Under the pieces are notes generated by a model. That model saw nothing but the letters and a program-made list of their open reading frames with translations, was not told the DNA's origin and made no database searches. Positions 26,025 through 33,977 of a stretch of DNA of 36,836 bases are shown here, piece after piece (the stretch's first letter is position 1; the number at the start of each line of letters is the position of its first letter). This stretch comes from Psychromonas sp. SP041 (GTDB lineage Bacteria > Pseudomonadota > Gammaproteobacteria > Enterobacterales > Psychromonadaceae): the NCBI RefSeq assembly GCF_000470315.2, contig NZ_CBRF02000044.1, positions 1 to 36,836 of the forward strand, read 5' to 3'. A program made the position numbers and the translations under genes.

Positions 26025-29000
26025 TTGACCATTTCTGCGACTACTTTGAAAGACCATTTAAATGACGTGTTATATAAAGATCAATTCCGCTTAAAGCGAC
26101 GCATTGACGATCTTGCTAATCTTAAAACACCCGAAAAAGTAGAAGCTAGTTTGACTAAGATTGCCGTCGATATTCAAGTCTCTATGGATAAACGACAACT
26201 GCGTTTAGAAAACTTGCCAGAAGTGAGCTATCCGGATCTGCCTGTTAGCCAGAAGAAAGACGAAATCGCGAAAGCCATTGCTGAAAATCAAGTCGTGATT
26301 ATTGCGGGTGAAACAGGCTCAGGTAAAACCACACAGATCCCTAAAATATGTTTAGAACTAGGGCGAGGCGTATCGGGCTTAATTGGTCATACACAACCAC
26401 GTCGTTTAGCGGCAAGAACCGTTGCTAACCGTATTGCCGAAGAGTTAGATTCAGAACTCGGTGAAACAGTGGGTTACCGTGTTCGATTTACAGACAAAGT
26501 TAGCGACAGGTCTTATATCAAATTGATGACCGACGGTATTTTATTAGCGGAAATTCAAAACGACCGATTCTTAAGTCAATATGACACGATCATTATCGAT
26601 GAAGCGCATGAGCGTAGTTTAAACATCGACTTCTTAATGGGCTATTTAAAACGCCTATTACCAAAACGCCCAGATTTAAAAGTAATTATTACTTCAGCAA
26701 CCATCGACCCAGAGCGTTTTGCACAACACTTTTGTGATAAACGCGGTAAAGCTGCCCCTATTATTGAAGTATCTGGCCGTACATTCCCCGTTGAAACCTT
26801 ATATCGCCCATTAGAAGAGTATGCGGCGGGCGACCAAATTGAAGGTATCTTCCAAGCGGTTGATGAACTTCAACGTTTAGGTCGTGGTGATATTCTTATC
26901 TTCATGAATGGTGAACGTGAAATTCGCGATACCGCAGAAGCATTAACTAAACGTAAACTACGAGATACGGAAGTATTACCTTTATTTGCACGTTTAAGTG
27001 TGGCGGAACAAAATAAAATTTTCCAAGGACATCGTGGGCAACGAATCGTGTTAGCCACCAACGTGGCGGAAACTTCATTAACGATTCCTGGTATTAAATA
27101 CGTTATCGACACCGGTACAGTGCGTATTAGCCGTTATAGCTACCGTACCAAAGTGCAACGTTTACCGATTGAGGCAATATCACAAGCCAGTGCAAATCAG
27201 CGTAAAGGCCGTTGTGGACGTGTCAGCGAAGGTGTTTGTATCCGTTTATTCAGTGAAGAGGACTTTAATGGTCGCCCTGAATTTACCGATCCTGAAATTC
27301 TACGTACTAACTTATCGTCTGTTATCTTACAAATGCTGTCACTGGGCTTAGGCGAACTTAATAAATTCCCGTTTGTAGAGCCACCAGAAGATAGAAACAT
27401 TAAAGATGGCTTGAGCTTATTAGAAGAGCTAGGTGCAGTTAACTTAAAACAAAAAGACCCACGTAAAAAGCTGACTCCCTTAGGTCGCCAACTTGCTAAA
27501 TTACCCGTTGACCCACGTTTAGCGCGTATGATTTTAGCGGCGAAAGAATTTAACTGTGTGCATGAAGTGATGGTGATCAGTGCAGCGTTAAGCATTCAAG
27601 ACCCACGTGAACGCCCAATGGATAAGCAACAAGCTTCCGATGAAAAACATAAGCGTTTCCAAGACAAAGAGTCAGATTTTATTACCTATGTGAATCTCTG
27701 GAATTACATTAACGAACAACGCCAAGAACTCACTAGTGGCCAGTTCCGTAAAATGTGTCAGAAAGATTTCTTAGCGTATATGCGTGTGCGTGAATGGCAG
27801 GATATTTATACACAAATCAAACAAGTGACTGACGAACTCGATATTAAAGTAAGTACAGAGCCTTCAAATTTTGATGCTATTCACCAAGCCTTATTAGCCG
27901 GATTGTTGTCGCATATTGGCTTAAAAGATAAAGATGCCGAATACCTTGGCGCACGTAACAGTAAATTCTTTATGTTCCCTGGCTCTGGTTTATTTAAAAA
28001 ACAACCTAAATGGGGCATGTTTGCTGAGCTTGTTGAAACCTCAAAACTGTTTGCACGTGTTGCCGCACGTATTAAACCTGAATGGGTTGAACTGCAAGCA
28101 CAGCATTTAATTAAACGCAGTTATGCTGAACCACATTGGCAGAAAAAATCTGGAGTGGTAGGCGCCTTTGAAACTCAAATGTTGTATGGCATTCCTATCG
28201 TTAGCAAACGAAAAGTGGTTTATACACAAATTGACCCGATACTGTGTCGTGAATTATTTATTCGCCATGCTTTAGTGGAAGGGGAGTTTGAAACGCGTCA
28301 TCAATTCTTCAAAGATAACCAAGCGTTATTAAACGATATTGAAGAGCTAGAGCATAAGTCTCGTCGTCGCGATATCTTGGTGGACGATGAAACCTTATTC
28401 CTTTTCTATGATGAAATCGTGCCGCAAAACGTATGCAGTGCAAAGCAATTTGATAGCTGGTGGAATCAAGAGAAAAAACAACAACCACAATTATTAAACT
28501 ATCAGCGTGACCAAGTGATGGCACATGATGCGGATAAAGTAACCGCAAACGCTTATCCAGATTCATGGCAACAAGGCGATTTCCGCTTAAAACTAGATTA
28601 CGCCTTTGAACCGGGTACTGCACAAGATGGTGTGACCGTTAATATTCCATTAGCGCTATTAAACCAAATATCAGAGCAAGGGTTTGATTGGCAAATTCCG
28701 GCATTACGTGAAGAATTGTTGGTTGCGTTAATCAAAACATTGCCTAAGCCTATTCGTCGTAACTTTGTACCTGCACCAAATTATGCAGAAGCAGCAATGG
28801 CCAACTTAGTGCCTTTACAGGGAACCTTGCTAGAAGCGTTTGAAAAGCAACTATTACGTATGACAGGCGTGCGTATTCCTGAGAACTCATGGGAGCTTTC
28901 AGCCTTACCAACCCATCTACGAATGAAGTTTAATGTCGTTGATGACAAACAAAAGAGTGTAGCAGTCGGGACTGATTTAAAATTACTGCAACACGATTTA

Positions 29001-29912
29001 AAAGGCGAAGTTAAACAAACGTTATCTAAAGTATCAAAACAAGGTATCGAGAAGTCTGACTTAATAGAATGGGACTTTGGTAAATTACCTAAATCTTTCA
29101 AGAAAGATCACGGTGGTTATGAAGTAAAAGCTTACCCAGCATTAGTCGATAAAAACAAAAGTGTCGCCATTGAATTATTTGATAGTGAAGCAAAAGCACA
29201 GCGTTTTAACCAAGCGGGTGTGCGTCGTTTAATTTTATTAAACGTGCCATCACCGATTAAATATCTACAACAAAGCCTGCCAAATAAAGCCAAACTTGGG
29301 TTGTATTTTAATCCTTTCGGGCAAATAAAAGACTTAATTGATGATTGTATCAGTTGCGCAGTTGATGCGATTCTTGATGGGGCAATACATCCACAAGAAG
29401 CGCCTGAGTTTGAAGCACAGAAAGAAAAAGTGCGTGCCGAACTCGCCGATAAAACCTTACAAATTACGCAACAAGTTGAAGAAGTATTAACCCTTGCGCA
29501 TGCGGTTAATAAACAGTTAAAAGGCAAAGCAGACTTAACCATGTTGGTTGCCAAAGGCGATATTAAATCACAGCTAGAACGTTTAATTTTCCCTGGCTTT
29601 GTTTGCCAAGTGGGAGAAGGAAAACTTAACGACATTAAACGTTATTTGTTAGCCTTACAAAAACGTTTAGAGAAATTACCGGTTAACCCAAATCAAGACA
29701 GACTCAATACCATCGAATTGCATGAGCTTGAAGAACGTTATCGTGCGCTCTGTAAAAGCTTGTTAACTGATGAAACAGAAAGCCCTGAGCTAGCTGAAGT
29801 GTACTGGATGATGGAAGAATTAAGAGTGTCGTTGTTTGCACAACAGCTAGGGACACCTTATCCAGTATCAGCGAAACGAGTGAGATTGAAGTTGACGGAG
29901 CTAAAAGGTTAG
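26025..29912 (+). CDS. hrpA: ATP-dependent RNA helicase HrpA
   Basis: This 1295-aa DEAH-box RNA helicase has a role in resolving stalled or collided ribosomes in E. coli. Motifs in order are Walker A GETGSGKTT (residues 95-103), TQPRRLAA, DEAHERS (192-198), TSATIDPERF, the motif V region TNVAETSLTIPGI and motif VI QRKGRCGRVSEG. The HA2/OB region follows, and then the long C-terminal DUF3418 region specific to HrpA. The start is the TTG at 26025, with AGG about 9 nt upstream, giving MTISATTLKDHLN, which aligns in position with the E. coli N-terminus. The gene ends PYPVSAKRVRLKLTELKG. The last 57 bp are present again at 31164-31220 beyond a repeat array, so the 3' end has been involved in a rearrangement. 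Confidence 0.97.
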   Translation: MTISATTLKDHLNDVLYKDQFRLKRRIDDLANLKTPEKVEASLTKIAVDIQVSMDKRQLRLENLPEVSYPDLPVSQKKDEIAKAIAENQVVIIAGETGSGKTTQIPKICLELGRGVSGLIGHTQPRRLAARTVANRIAEELDSELGETVGYRVRFTDKVSDRSYIKLMTDGILLAEIQNDRFLSQYDTIIIDEAHERSLNIDFLMGYLKRLLPKRPDLKVIITSATIDPERFAQHFCDKRGKAAPIIEVSGRTFPVETLYRPLEEYAAGDQIEGIFQAVDELQRLGRGDILIFMNGEREIRDTAEALTKRKLRDTEVLPLFARLSVAEQNKIFQGHRGQRIVLATNVAETSLTIPGIKYVIDTGTVRISRYSYRTKVQRLPIEAISQASANQRKGRCGRVSEGVCIRLFSEEDFNGRPEFTDPEILRTNLSSVILQMLSLGLGELNKFPFVEPPEDRNIKDGLSLLEELGAVNLKQKDPRKKLTPLGRQLAKLPVDPRLARMILAAKEFNCVHEVMVISAALSIQDPRERPMDKQQASDEKHKRFQDKESDFITYVNLWNYINEQRQELTSGQFRKMCQKDFLAYMRVREWQDIYTQIKQVTDELDIKVSTEPSNFDAIHQALLAGLLSHIGLKDKDAEYLGARNSKFFMFPGSGLFKKQPKWGMFAELVETSKLFARVAARIKPEWVELQAQHLIKRSYAEPHWQKKSGVVGAFETQMLYGIPIVSKRKVVYTQIDPILCRELFIRHALVEGEFETRHQFFKDNQALLNDIEELEHKSRRRDILVDDETLFLFYDEIVPQNVCSAKQFDSWWNQEKKQQPQLLNYQRDQVMAHDADKVTANAYPDSWQQGDFRLKLDYAFEPGTAQDGVTVNIPLALLNQISEQGFDWQIPALREELLVALIKTLPKPIRRNFVPAPNYAEAAMANLVPLQGTLLEAFEKQLLRMTGVRIPENSWELSALPTHLRMKFNVVDDKQKSVAVGTDLKLLQHDLKGEVKQTLSKVSKQGIEKSDLIEWDFGKLPKSFKKDHGGYEVKAYPALVDKNKSVAIELFDSEAKAQRFNQAGVRRLILLNVPSPIKYLQQSLPNKAKLGLYFNPFGQIKDLIDDCISCAVDAILDGAIHPQEAPEFEAQKEKVRAELADKTLQITQQVEEVLTLAHAVNKQLKGKADLTMLVAKGDIKSQLERLIFPGFVCQVGEGKLNDIKRYLLALQKRLEKLPVNPNQDRLNTIELHELEERYRALCKSLLTDETESPELAEVYWMMEELRVSLFAQQLGTPYPVSAKRVRLKLTELKG

Positions 29913-29928
29913 CTATTTTAGCACTTAA

Positions 29929-30323
29929 TTTGGGGCGCAGGATTCATCCTGCTTTCTCTGGTTTTAATGTGAGTAAGTTAAATCTCGTCTGCGCTCGTTC
30001 AGGCTGTTTGATGTTTAGTTACTTGGTGTTTCGCCCTAGCGGCGAACCTACTTTCTTTTTCCAGAAAAGAAAGTAGGCAAAGAAACTGGCACCGAATCGC
30101 TTTCTAATCCAATCCATCTACTTATTTTAAACGTACCGTTTCGGACGTGCATCCCTGCACTAGCCTCAACTAATCCAAACATCCTGTTTGGCTTTACTAA
30201 AATGAGTTGATGGATTGGGAAAGCTCAACGGTGGGGATGGATGTAGCCATGTTGAACATGGTTTTATGTTGTGGGTATTCACTTGTGATTTCTGCACTTT
30301 AGCCGAAGCGTAAAAGTTAAGTT
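29929..30323. repeat. Structured intergenic repeat, copy A
   Basis: Starts TTTGGGGCGCAGGATTC with a small GCAGGAT/ATCCTGC hairpin (29937-29952). It contains the TCGCC...GGCGA block, then CTACTTTCTTTTT paired with AAAAGAAAGTAG, then the two RTCC-loop hairpins (GTGC-ATCCCT-GCAC and CCAAAC-ATCCT-GTTTGG) and the GGGAAAGCTCAACGGTGGGG segment. It is more diverged than the other copies. No coding potential is evident. Confidence 0.8.
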
Positions 30324-30790
30324 TTTGGGGCGCAGGATTCATCCTGCTTTCTCTTATCTTTAATATGAGTTCGTTCGTGCTCGTCTGTGTTCGTCCTGTC
30401 AGTTTGATTGTTGTTAGCTGTATTTTCGCCCTGTCGGCGACATACTTTTTCTTACCAGAAGAATACCTTTTACCCTCAACAAGCAAAAAGACTGGCTCCC
30501 AATTCGTTTTTTAATCTACTCTTTTAGATATATAGCAATAACTACCTTCTAAACGCACCGCTCATACTCGACATCCATGTCTCGAAATGAGCTAGCACCG
30601 GCAAAGGGCACGCAGAGCTTAGCCCGTTCATAACACTATGCTGTTGCATAAATCATTCCCTGCCTCTACTTGCTAAAGGTAGTCATTCATACAGAAAACT
30701 CTACGGGAGGGCTGTCGTAGCCACATTGTTCGAAGTTTTATCGTAACTAATTGATATTGCTAATATCAGTTTATGGCTGTCAACAATCTT
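30324..30790. repeat. Structured intergenic repeat, copy B
   Basis: Begins with the same TTTGGGGCGCAGGATTC start as copy A, 395 bp further on. From 30379 it matches copy D (35125 onward) almost base for base, except for segments of 35 and 57 bp that D lacks. It includes CTCATACTCGACATCC and its partner ATGTCTCGAAATGAG. Confidence 0.8.
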
Positions 30791-31150
30791 TCGTGTGAGT
30801 AAGGATTGACTCGTCTGCGCTCATCCAGTCAGTTTGATGTTTATTAATAGTGTTTTCGCCCTGTCTGCGACCATCTTTTTCTTACCAGAAGAAAAAGGCG
30901 GCAAAAAGACTGGCCACCGAATCGCTTTCTTATTCAAACAATGCCCATACCTTTAAAATAAGCTTTCCTAACGCACCAGTTCATACGGCACGTCCCTGTG
31001 CCGTATGAACTTACAGCAAACGTCCTGTTTGCTGTTGCTGAAAGGTATTGATGGTTTGGCAAAACTCAACGGCGGGGGAGTCGTATCCGCGTTGAATATT
31101 GATCTTTTCATTAACAGATTGATATTGTTGAGTTCAATGTATGGATGTCC
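30791..31150. repeat. Structured intergenic repeat, copy C
   Basis: The clearest copy. A perfect 13-bp stem GTTCATACGGCAC (30979-30991) / GTGCCGTATGAAC (30998-31010) has loop GTCCCT. It is followed by CAGCAAAC (31014-31021) / GTTTGCTG (31027-31034) with loop GTCCT. An outer pairing joins CAATGCCCATACCTTT to AAAGGTATTGATGG. Nearly identical to copy E (35446-35830). Confidence 0.85.
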
Positions 31151-31163
31151 TGTGCTTTTGCTG

Positions 31164-31220
31164 CCTTATCCAGTATCAGCGAAACGAGTCAGATTGAAAT
31201 TGAGGGAGTTGAAAGGTTAA
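31164..31220 (+). repeat. Second copy of the hrpA 3' end (57 bp)
   Basis: Identical to 29856-29912 at 51 of 57 positions, with the first 26 bp perfect. Read in the hrpA frame it encodes PYPVSAKRVRLKLRELKG and a stop. Of the six differences, four fall in synonymous codon changes, one changes TAG to TAA, and one gives T to R. Homology stops sharply at 31164; the sequence before it belongs to repeat copy C. Confidence 0.9.
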
Positions 31221-31289
31221 TTTTTATAATACAATAATGTCTTAATTAAAGTAGAGTATTATTTACAGGGGCTAATATCACTCTGCTTT

Positions 31290-31423
31290 AATTATACCAA
31301 TCACAATAAATAGCCACTTCCTCATTGTAAATTGCGTAAAGGGAGTAGCCATTTACGCCTTGAATTGAACTGTTTTTACAGCGCAAAATGTAGATAACAT
31401 ATTTAATGTAATCGGTATTAATT
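31290..31423. mobile_element. MITE with ~22-bp terminal inverted repeats
   Basis: The left end AATTATACCAATCACAATAA (31290-31309, extending to 31311) mirrors the right end. The right end reads AATTAATACCGATTACATTA on the opposite strand (31423 down to 31404), with one extra base and few mismatches. The 134-bp body has no gene. ATACCAATCA-type ends are, from memory, common in Shewanella and Psychromonas-like genomes. Confidence 0.7.
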
Positions 31424-31434
31424 TAAATACACTA

Positions 31435-32307
31435 TCAGCTTGTACAACAAATGTTAATTTTGTCTGCTAGTGCCATGGCAATGTGTTTTGTCGAATAGGC
31501 AGCTTCATTGATAAAATGCGGATAAGTGCTTTGTTTACCATGCCAATATAAATCAAGTCCATTAAAGGCAGAAAGTAATGGCTCGCCTTTTTTTACTTCC
31601 GTAAAATCTAAACCACAAATAGTGGGGTGAACAGCGGCTAGTCGCATTCCGTCTTTATCTAGTGGGAAAGACACTTCTCCAGTTAATTGATAAGCCTCAT
31701 AATCCTTAAGAGAAAGCGACAGTCCTTGATTTTCATAATCAATAAAATCAATCACACTCAATAATAGTTTTTTCATTAACAATAAACTCTGATGGGTTAA
31801 CACTCCATGACTCTGTTCTTCAACTTCAATCATAACCCCTGACCCAGTCATTGTGCAGAGATAGGGATGTTCCTGCCAGTTACTTTCGTTTTCAAATAGT
31901 ATATTGGCCTGTGGCATGCATTTTTTAACATAAGCGCCCATTCTTTCATAATAGGGCGTTCTTGCTAATAGAATAAGTGTTGCACCCATGCGGCTTGTTG
32001 TGTTGTGTAAATCAATTACCAATTGCTTCGGTTTATTTTTATATTTCAGTTGTAATTGTTGCGCAATTTTCTTTTCTTTACTGTGTGGAAGCAATTGTTT
32101 TTCGTTTCCAAATTGTCGGTTTAAATCTGTTTCAACAAAACGCACATTGTTGATAATGGCATCTGGATTTGCAACTAATGTATCGATTGTAAAACTGTCT
32201 CGTTGAACATTTAATTGTTTATCTCGTATTAATTTTTCAATATAAAGACCTGATAACTCATTACCATGTGTACCAGCAACGATTAATACTTCTTTGAAAT
32301 CCTTCAT
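31435..32307 (-). CDS. Aspartoacylase / succinylglutamate desuccinylase family zinc hydrolase
   Basis: The 290-aa protein carries the zinc-site motif GTHGNELSG (His and Glu ligands near residues 14 and 17), the substrate-binding RFVETDLNRQF, the third ligand in VIDLHNTTSRMGATL, and the catalytic glutamate segment MIEVEEQSHGVL. The last two follow aspartoacylase (ACY2) more closely than AstE. The expected activity is hydrolysis of N-acyl-aspartate to aspartate. It is divergent from the dihydroorotase gene across a 150-bp region with palindromic TGTTATG elements, one pair of which overlaps its own likely promoter. Whether it takes part in the zinc response or in pyrimidine precursor (aspartate) supply is unclear. 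The 3' end lies 11 bp from a MITE. Confidence 0.88.
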   Translation of the reverse strand: MKDFKEVLIVAGTHGNELSGLYIEKLIRDKQLNVQRDSFTIDTLVANPDAIINNVRFVETDLNRQFGNEKQLLPHSKEKKIAQQLQLKYKNKPKQLVIDLHNTTSRMGATLILLARTPYYERMGAYVKKCMPQANILFENESNWQEHPYLCTMTGSGVMIEVEEQSHGVLTHQSLLLMKKLLLSVIDFIDYENQGLSLSLKDYEAYQLTGEVSFPLDKDGMRLAAVHPTICGLDFTEVKKGEPLLSAFNGLDLYWHGKQSTYPHFINEAAYSTKHIAMALADKINICCTS

Positions 32308-32343
32308 TCTCTCAGCCTTGTTCTAATAATGTACTGGTTTTAT

Positions 32344-32379
32344 ATGTTATGGCAGCAAATGAAAGCTCAGCCATAACAT
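32344..32379. promoter_or_regulatory. Palindrome in the divergent promoter, aspartoacylase side
   Basis: ATGTTATGGC (32344-32353) and GCCATAACAT (32370-32379) are perfect complements separated by 16 bp. They overlap a possible -10 (TATAAA on the minus strand, near 32341-32346) of the aspartoacylase gene. The half-site TGTTATG is shared with the Zur-like box at 32404-32418. Confidence 0.5.
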
Positions 32380-32403
32380 TACAAGTTATCACTTAAAATG
32401 TTA

Positions 32404-32418
32404 TGTTATATCATAACA
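32404..32418. promoter_or_regulatory. Candidate Zur box upstream of the dihydroorotase gene
   Basis: TGTTATATCATAACA matches the gammaproteobacterial Zur core TGTTATANTATAACA at all but one position. It lies about 46 bp upstream of the preferred dihydroorotase start, where a repressor would block the promoter. The downstream COG0523 gene, a typical Zur-regulon member, strengthens the call. Confidence 0.7.
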
Positions 32419-32463
32419 ATTTATTCAGTAAAATTTTAAATTTAAGAAAAGGTGAAACAAGCG

Positions 32464-33831
32464 ATGCAAAAGGGAATGCAACAGGGAGTAAAAGAAAGGT
32501 CATACAGGACACTGATAAAAAACGCATTTATAGTGAACGAAGGTCATGTATTCAAAGCTGATGTTTGTATTATTAATCAAAAGATAGCGTTGATTGCAGA
32601 AAACATTGAAGCAGAAGTAACAGATAACGTTATTGATGCATCAGGGTGTTATTTACTACCAGGTATGATTGATGATCAAGTTCATTTTCGAGAGCCGGGT
32701 TTAACACATAAAGGCAATATTGCCACAGAATCTCGTGCTGCAGTCGCTGGTGGAATAACAAGTTACATGGAGATGCCTAACGTCGATCCTGCTACCACTA
32801 CGATTGAAGCGCTTGAAAAGAAATTCGATATTGCTGACAAAAAGTCCATGGCTAACTATTCATTCTACTTGGGTGCAACAGAAGATAATTTAGATCAAAT
32901 TAAGCGACTTGATCCAATTAAGCATTGTGGTGTTAAAGTCTTTATGGGTGCTTCAACAGGAAATTTACTGGTAGAAAATGAACAGGCGTTAGAAGCTATT
33001 TTTCGTGAATCACCAGTACTGATTGTCACGCATTGTGAGAAAGGAGAAGTGATAGAAAAAAATATTGCTGCTTTGTCACAAGCAGGAAAATCATTCTCTA
33101 TTGAAGACCATCCCAAATTACGTGATGTAGAAGCTTGCTATCAGTCCTCTTCCTATGCCGTAGGATTAGCCAAAAAGTACAACAGTCAGTTACATGTTTT
33201 ACATATCACCACAGAAAAAGAATTAAGCCTCTTTAGCGCAGGGCCAATTGAAGGTAAAAATATAACAGCGGAAGCCTGTGTTCATCATTTATGGTTCACC
33301 GAGCAAGACTATAAGGAGAAGGGAAACCTTATAAAATGTAACCCTTCAATTAAAGCTAAAAGCGATCGTGATGCATTAATTGAGGCTTTGCATGAGAATA
33401 AAATTGATATTATTGCGACCGACCATGCGCCGCATACTTTAGCGGAAAAACAGGTAGAATATGAAAAAGCACCAGCGGGGTTATCACTTGTTCAACATGC
33501 GTTGTTAAGTCTTTTACATCAAGTAAACGATAAACGTTTAAATCTAGCGCAAGTAGTACAAAAAACGGCGCATAACCCTGCGATAAGATATGCTGTTCAG
33601 CAACGTGGCTTTATTCGTGAAGGTTACTTTGCAGATTTAGTGTTGGTCGATATGAAAGCCTCGACGGCAGTAACCCATGAAAATAGTTTATATCATTGTG
33701 GTTGGAGTCCGTTTGCAGGACAAACATTCTCAGCCAAAATAAAAAGCACTTGGGTGAATGGTCAGCAAGTATTTGATGGTAATGAAGTGTTACCTGTTAA
33801 AGCGTCGATGAGACTGAGTTTTACGCGGTAA
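32464..33831 (+). CDS. Dihydroorotase (Bacteroidota-like type), probably zinc-stress paralogue
   Basis: This amidohydrolase interconverts carbamoyl-aspartate and dihydroorotate in pyrimidine synthesis. Motifs are PGMIDDQVHFREPGLTHKG, the lysine segment GVKVFMGASTGN, THCEKGE, LHVLHITTEKE and the catalytic IIATDHAPHT. The first metal-binding motif is QVH in place of the usual HxH, so one zinc-ligand histidine is missing; as I recall, Bacteroidota homologues share this. The ATG at 32464 is preferred (AGGTG about 9 nt upstream), but GTG 32452 and ATG 32476 are in frame. A Zur-like box lies upstream and a COG0523 GTPase follows 113 bp after the stop. Zur-controlled PyrC paralogues next to COG0523 genes are known, so this is read as a backup enzyme for low zinc. 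The main pyrC is presumably elsewhere. Confidence 0.9.
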   Translation: MQKGMQQGVKERSYRTLIKNAFIVNEGHVFKADVCIINQKIALIAENIEAEVTDNVIDASGCYLLPGMIDDQVHFREPGLTHKGNIATESRAAVAGGITSYMEMPNVDPATTTIEALEKKFDIADKKSMANYSFYLGATEDNLDQIKRLDPIKHCGVKVFMGASTGNLLVENEQALEAIFRESPVLIVTHCEKGEVIEKNIAALSQAGKSFSIEDHPKLRDVEACYQSSSYAVGLAKKYNSQLHVLHITTEKELSLFSAGPIEGKNITAEACVHHLWFTEQDYKEKGNLIKCNPSIKAKSDRDALIEALHENKIDIIATDHAPHTLAEKQVEYEKAPAGLSLVQHALLSLLHQVNDKRLNLAQVVQKTAHNPAIRYAVQQRGFIREGYFADLVLVDMKASTAVTHENSLYHCGWSPFAGQTFSAKIKSTWVNGQQVFDGNEVLPVKASMRLSFTR

Positions 33832-33841
33832 TTTTTACGCG

Positions 33842-33937
33842 ATAATATAGAAATAATAATATAGAAATAACAATATCGGGCTAACAACACTTTTTAGCTA
33901 ACAACATTGAGCTAACAACATTGAGCTAACAACACAG
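33842..33937. repeat. Short tandem repeats between dihydroorotase and COG0523 genes
   Basis: ATAATATAGAAATA occurs twice in tandem (33842-33855, 33856-33869). AGCTAACAACATTG occurs at 33896 and 33910, and a third copy at 33924 ends CACAG. A further partial copy lies near 33879. Confidence 0.8.
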
Positions 33938-33977
33938 AGCTCATATGAGAAAAGTATATGATCGGAGAAAAATAAGC

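Noticed and set aside
30166..30486. Minus-strand frame of 106 codons in the repeats after hrpA
   Set aside because: It crosses the boundary of repeat copies A and B, has no family resemblance and lies in non-coding structured DNA.
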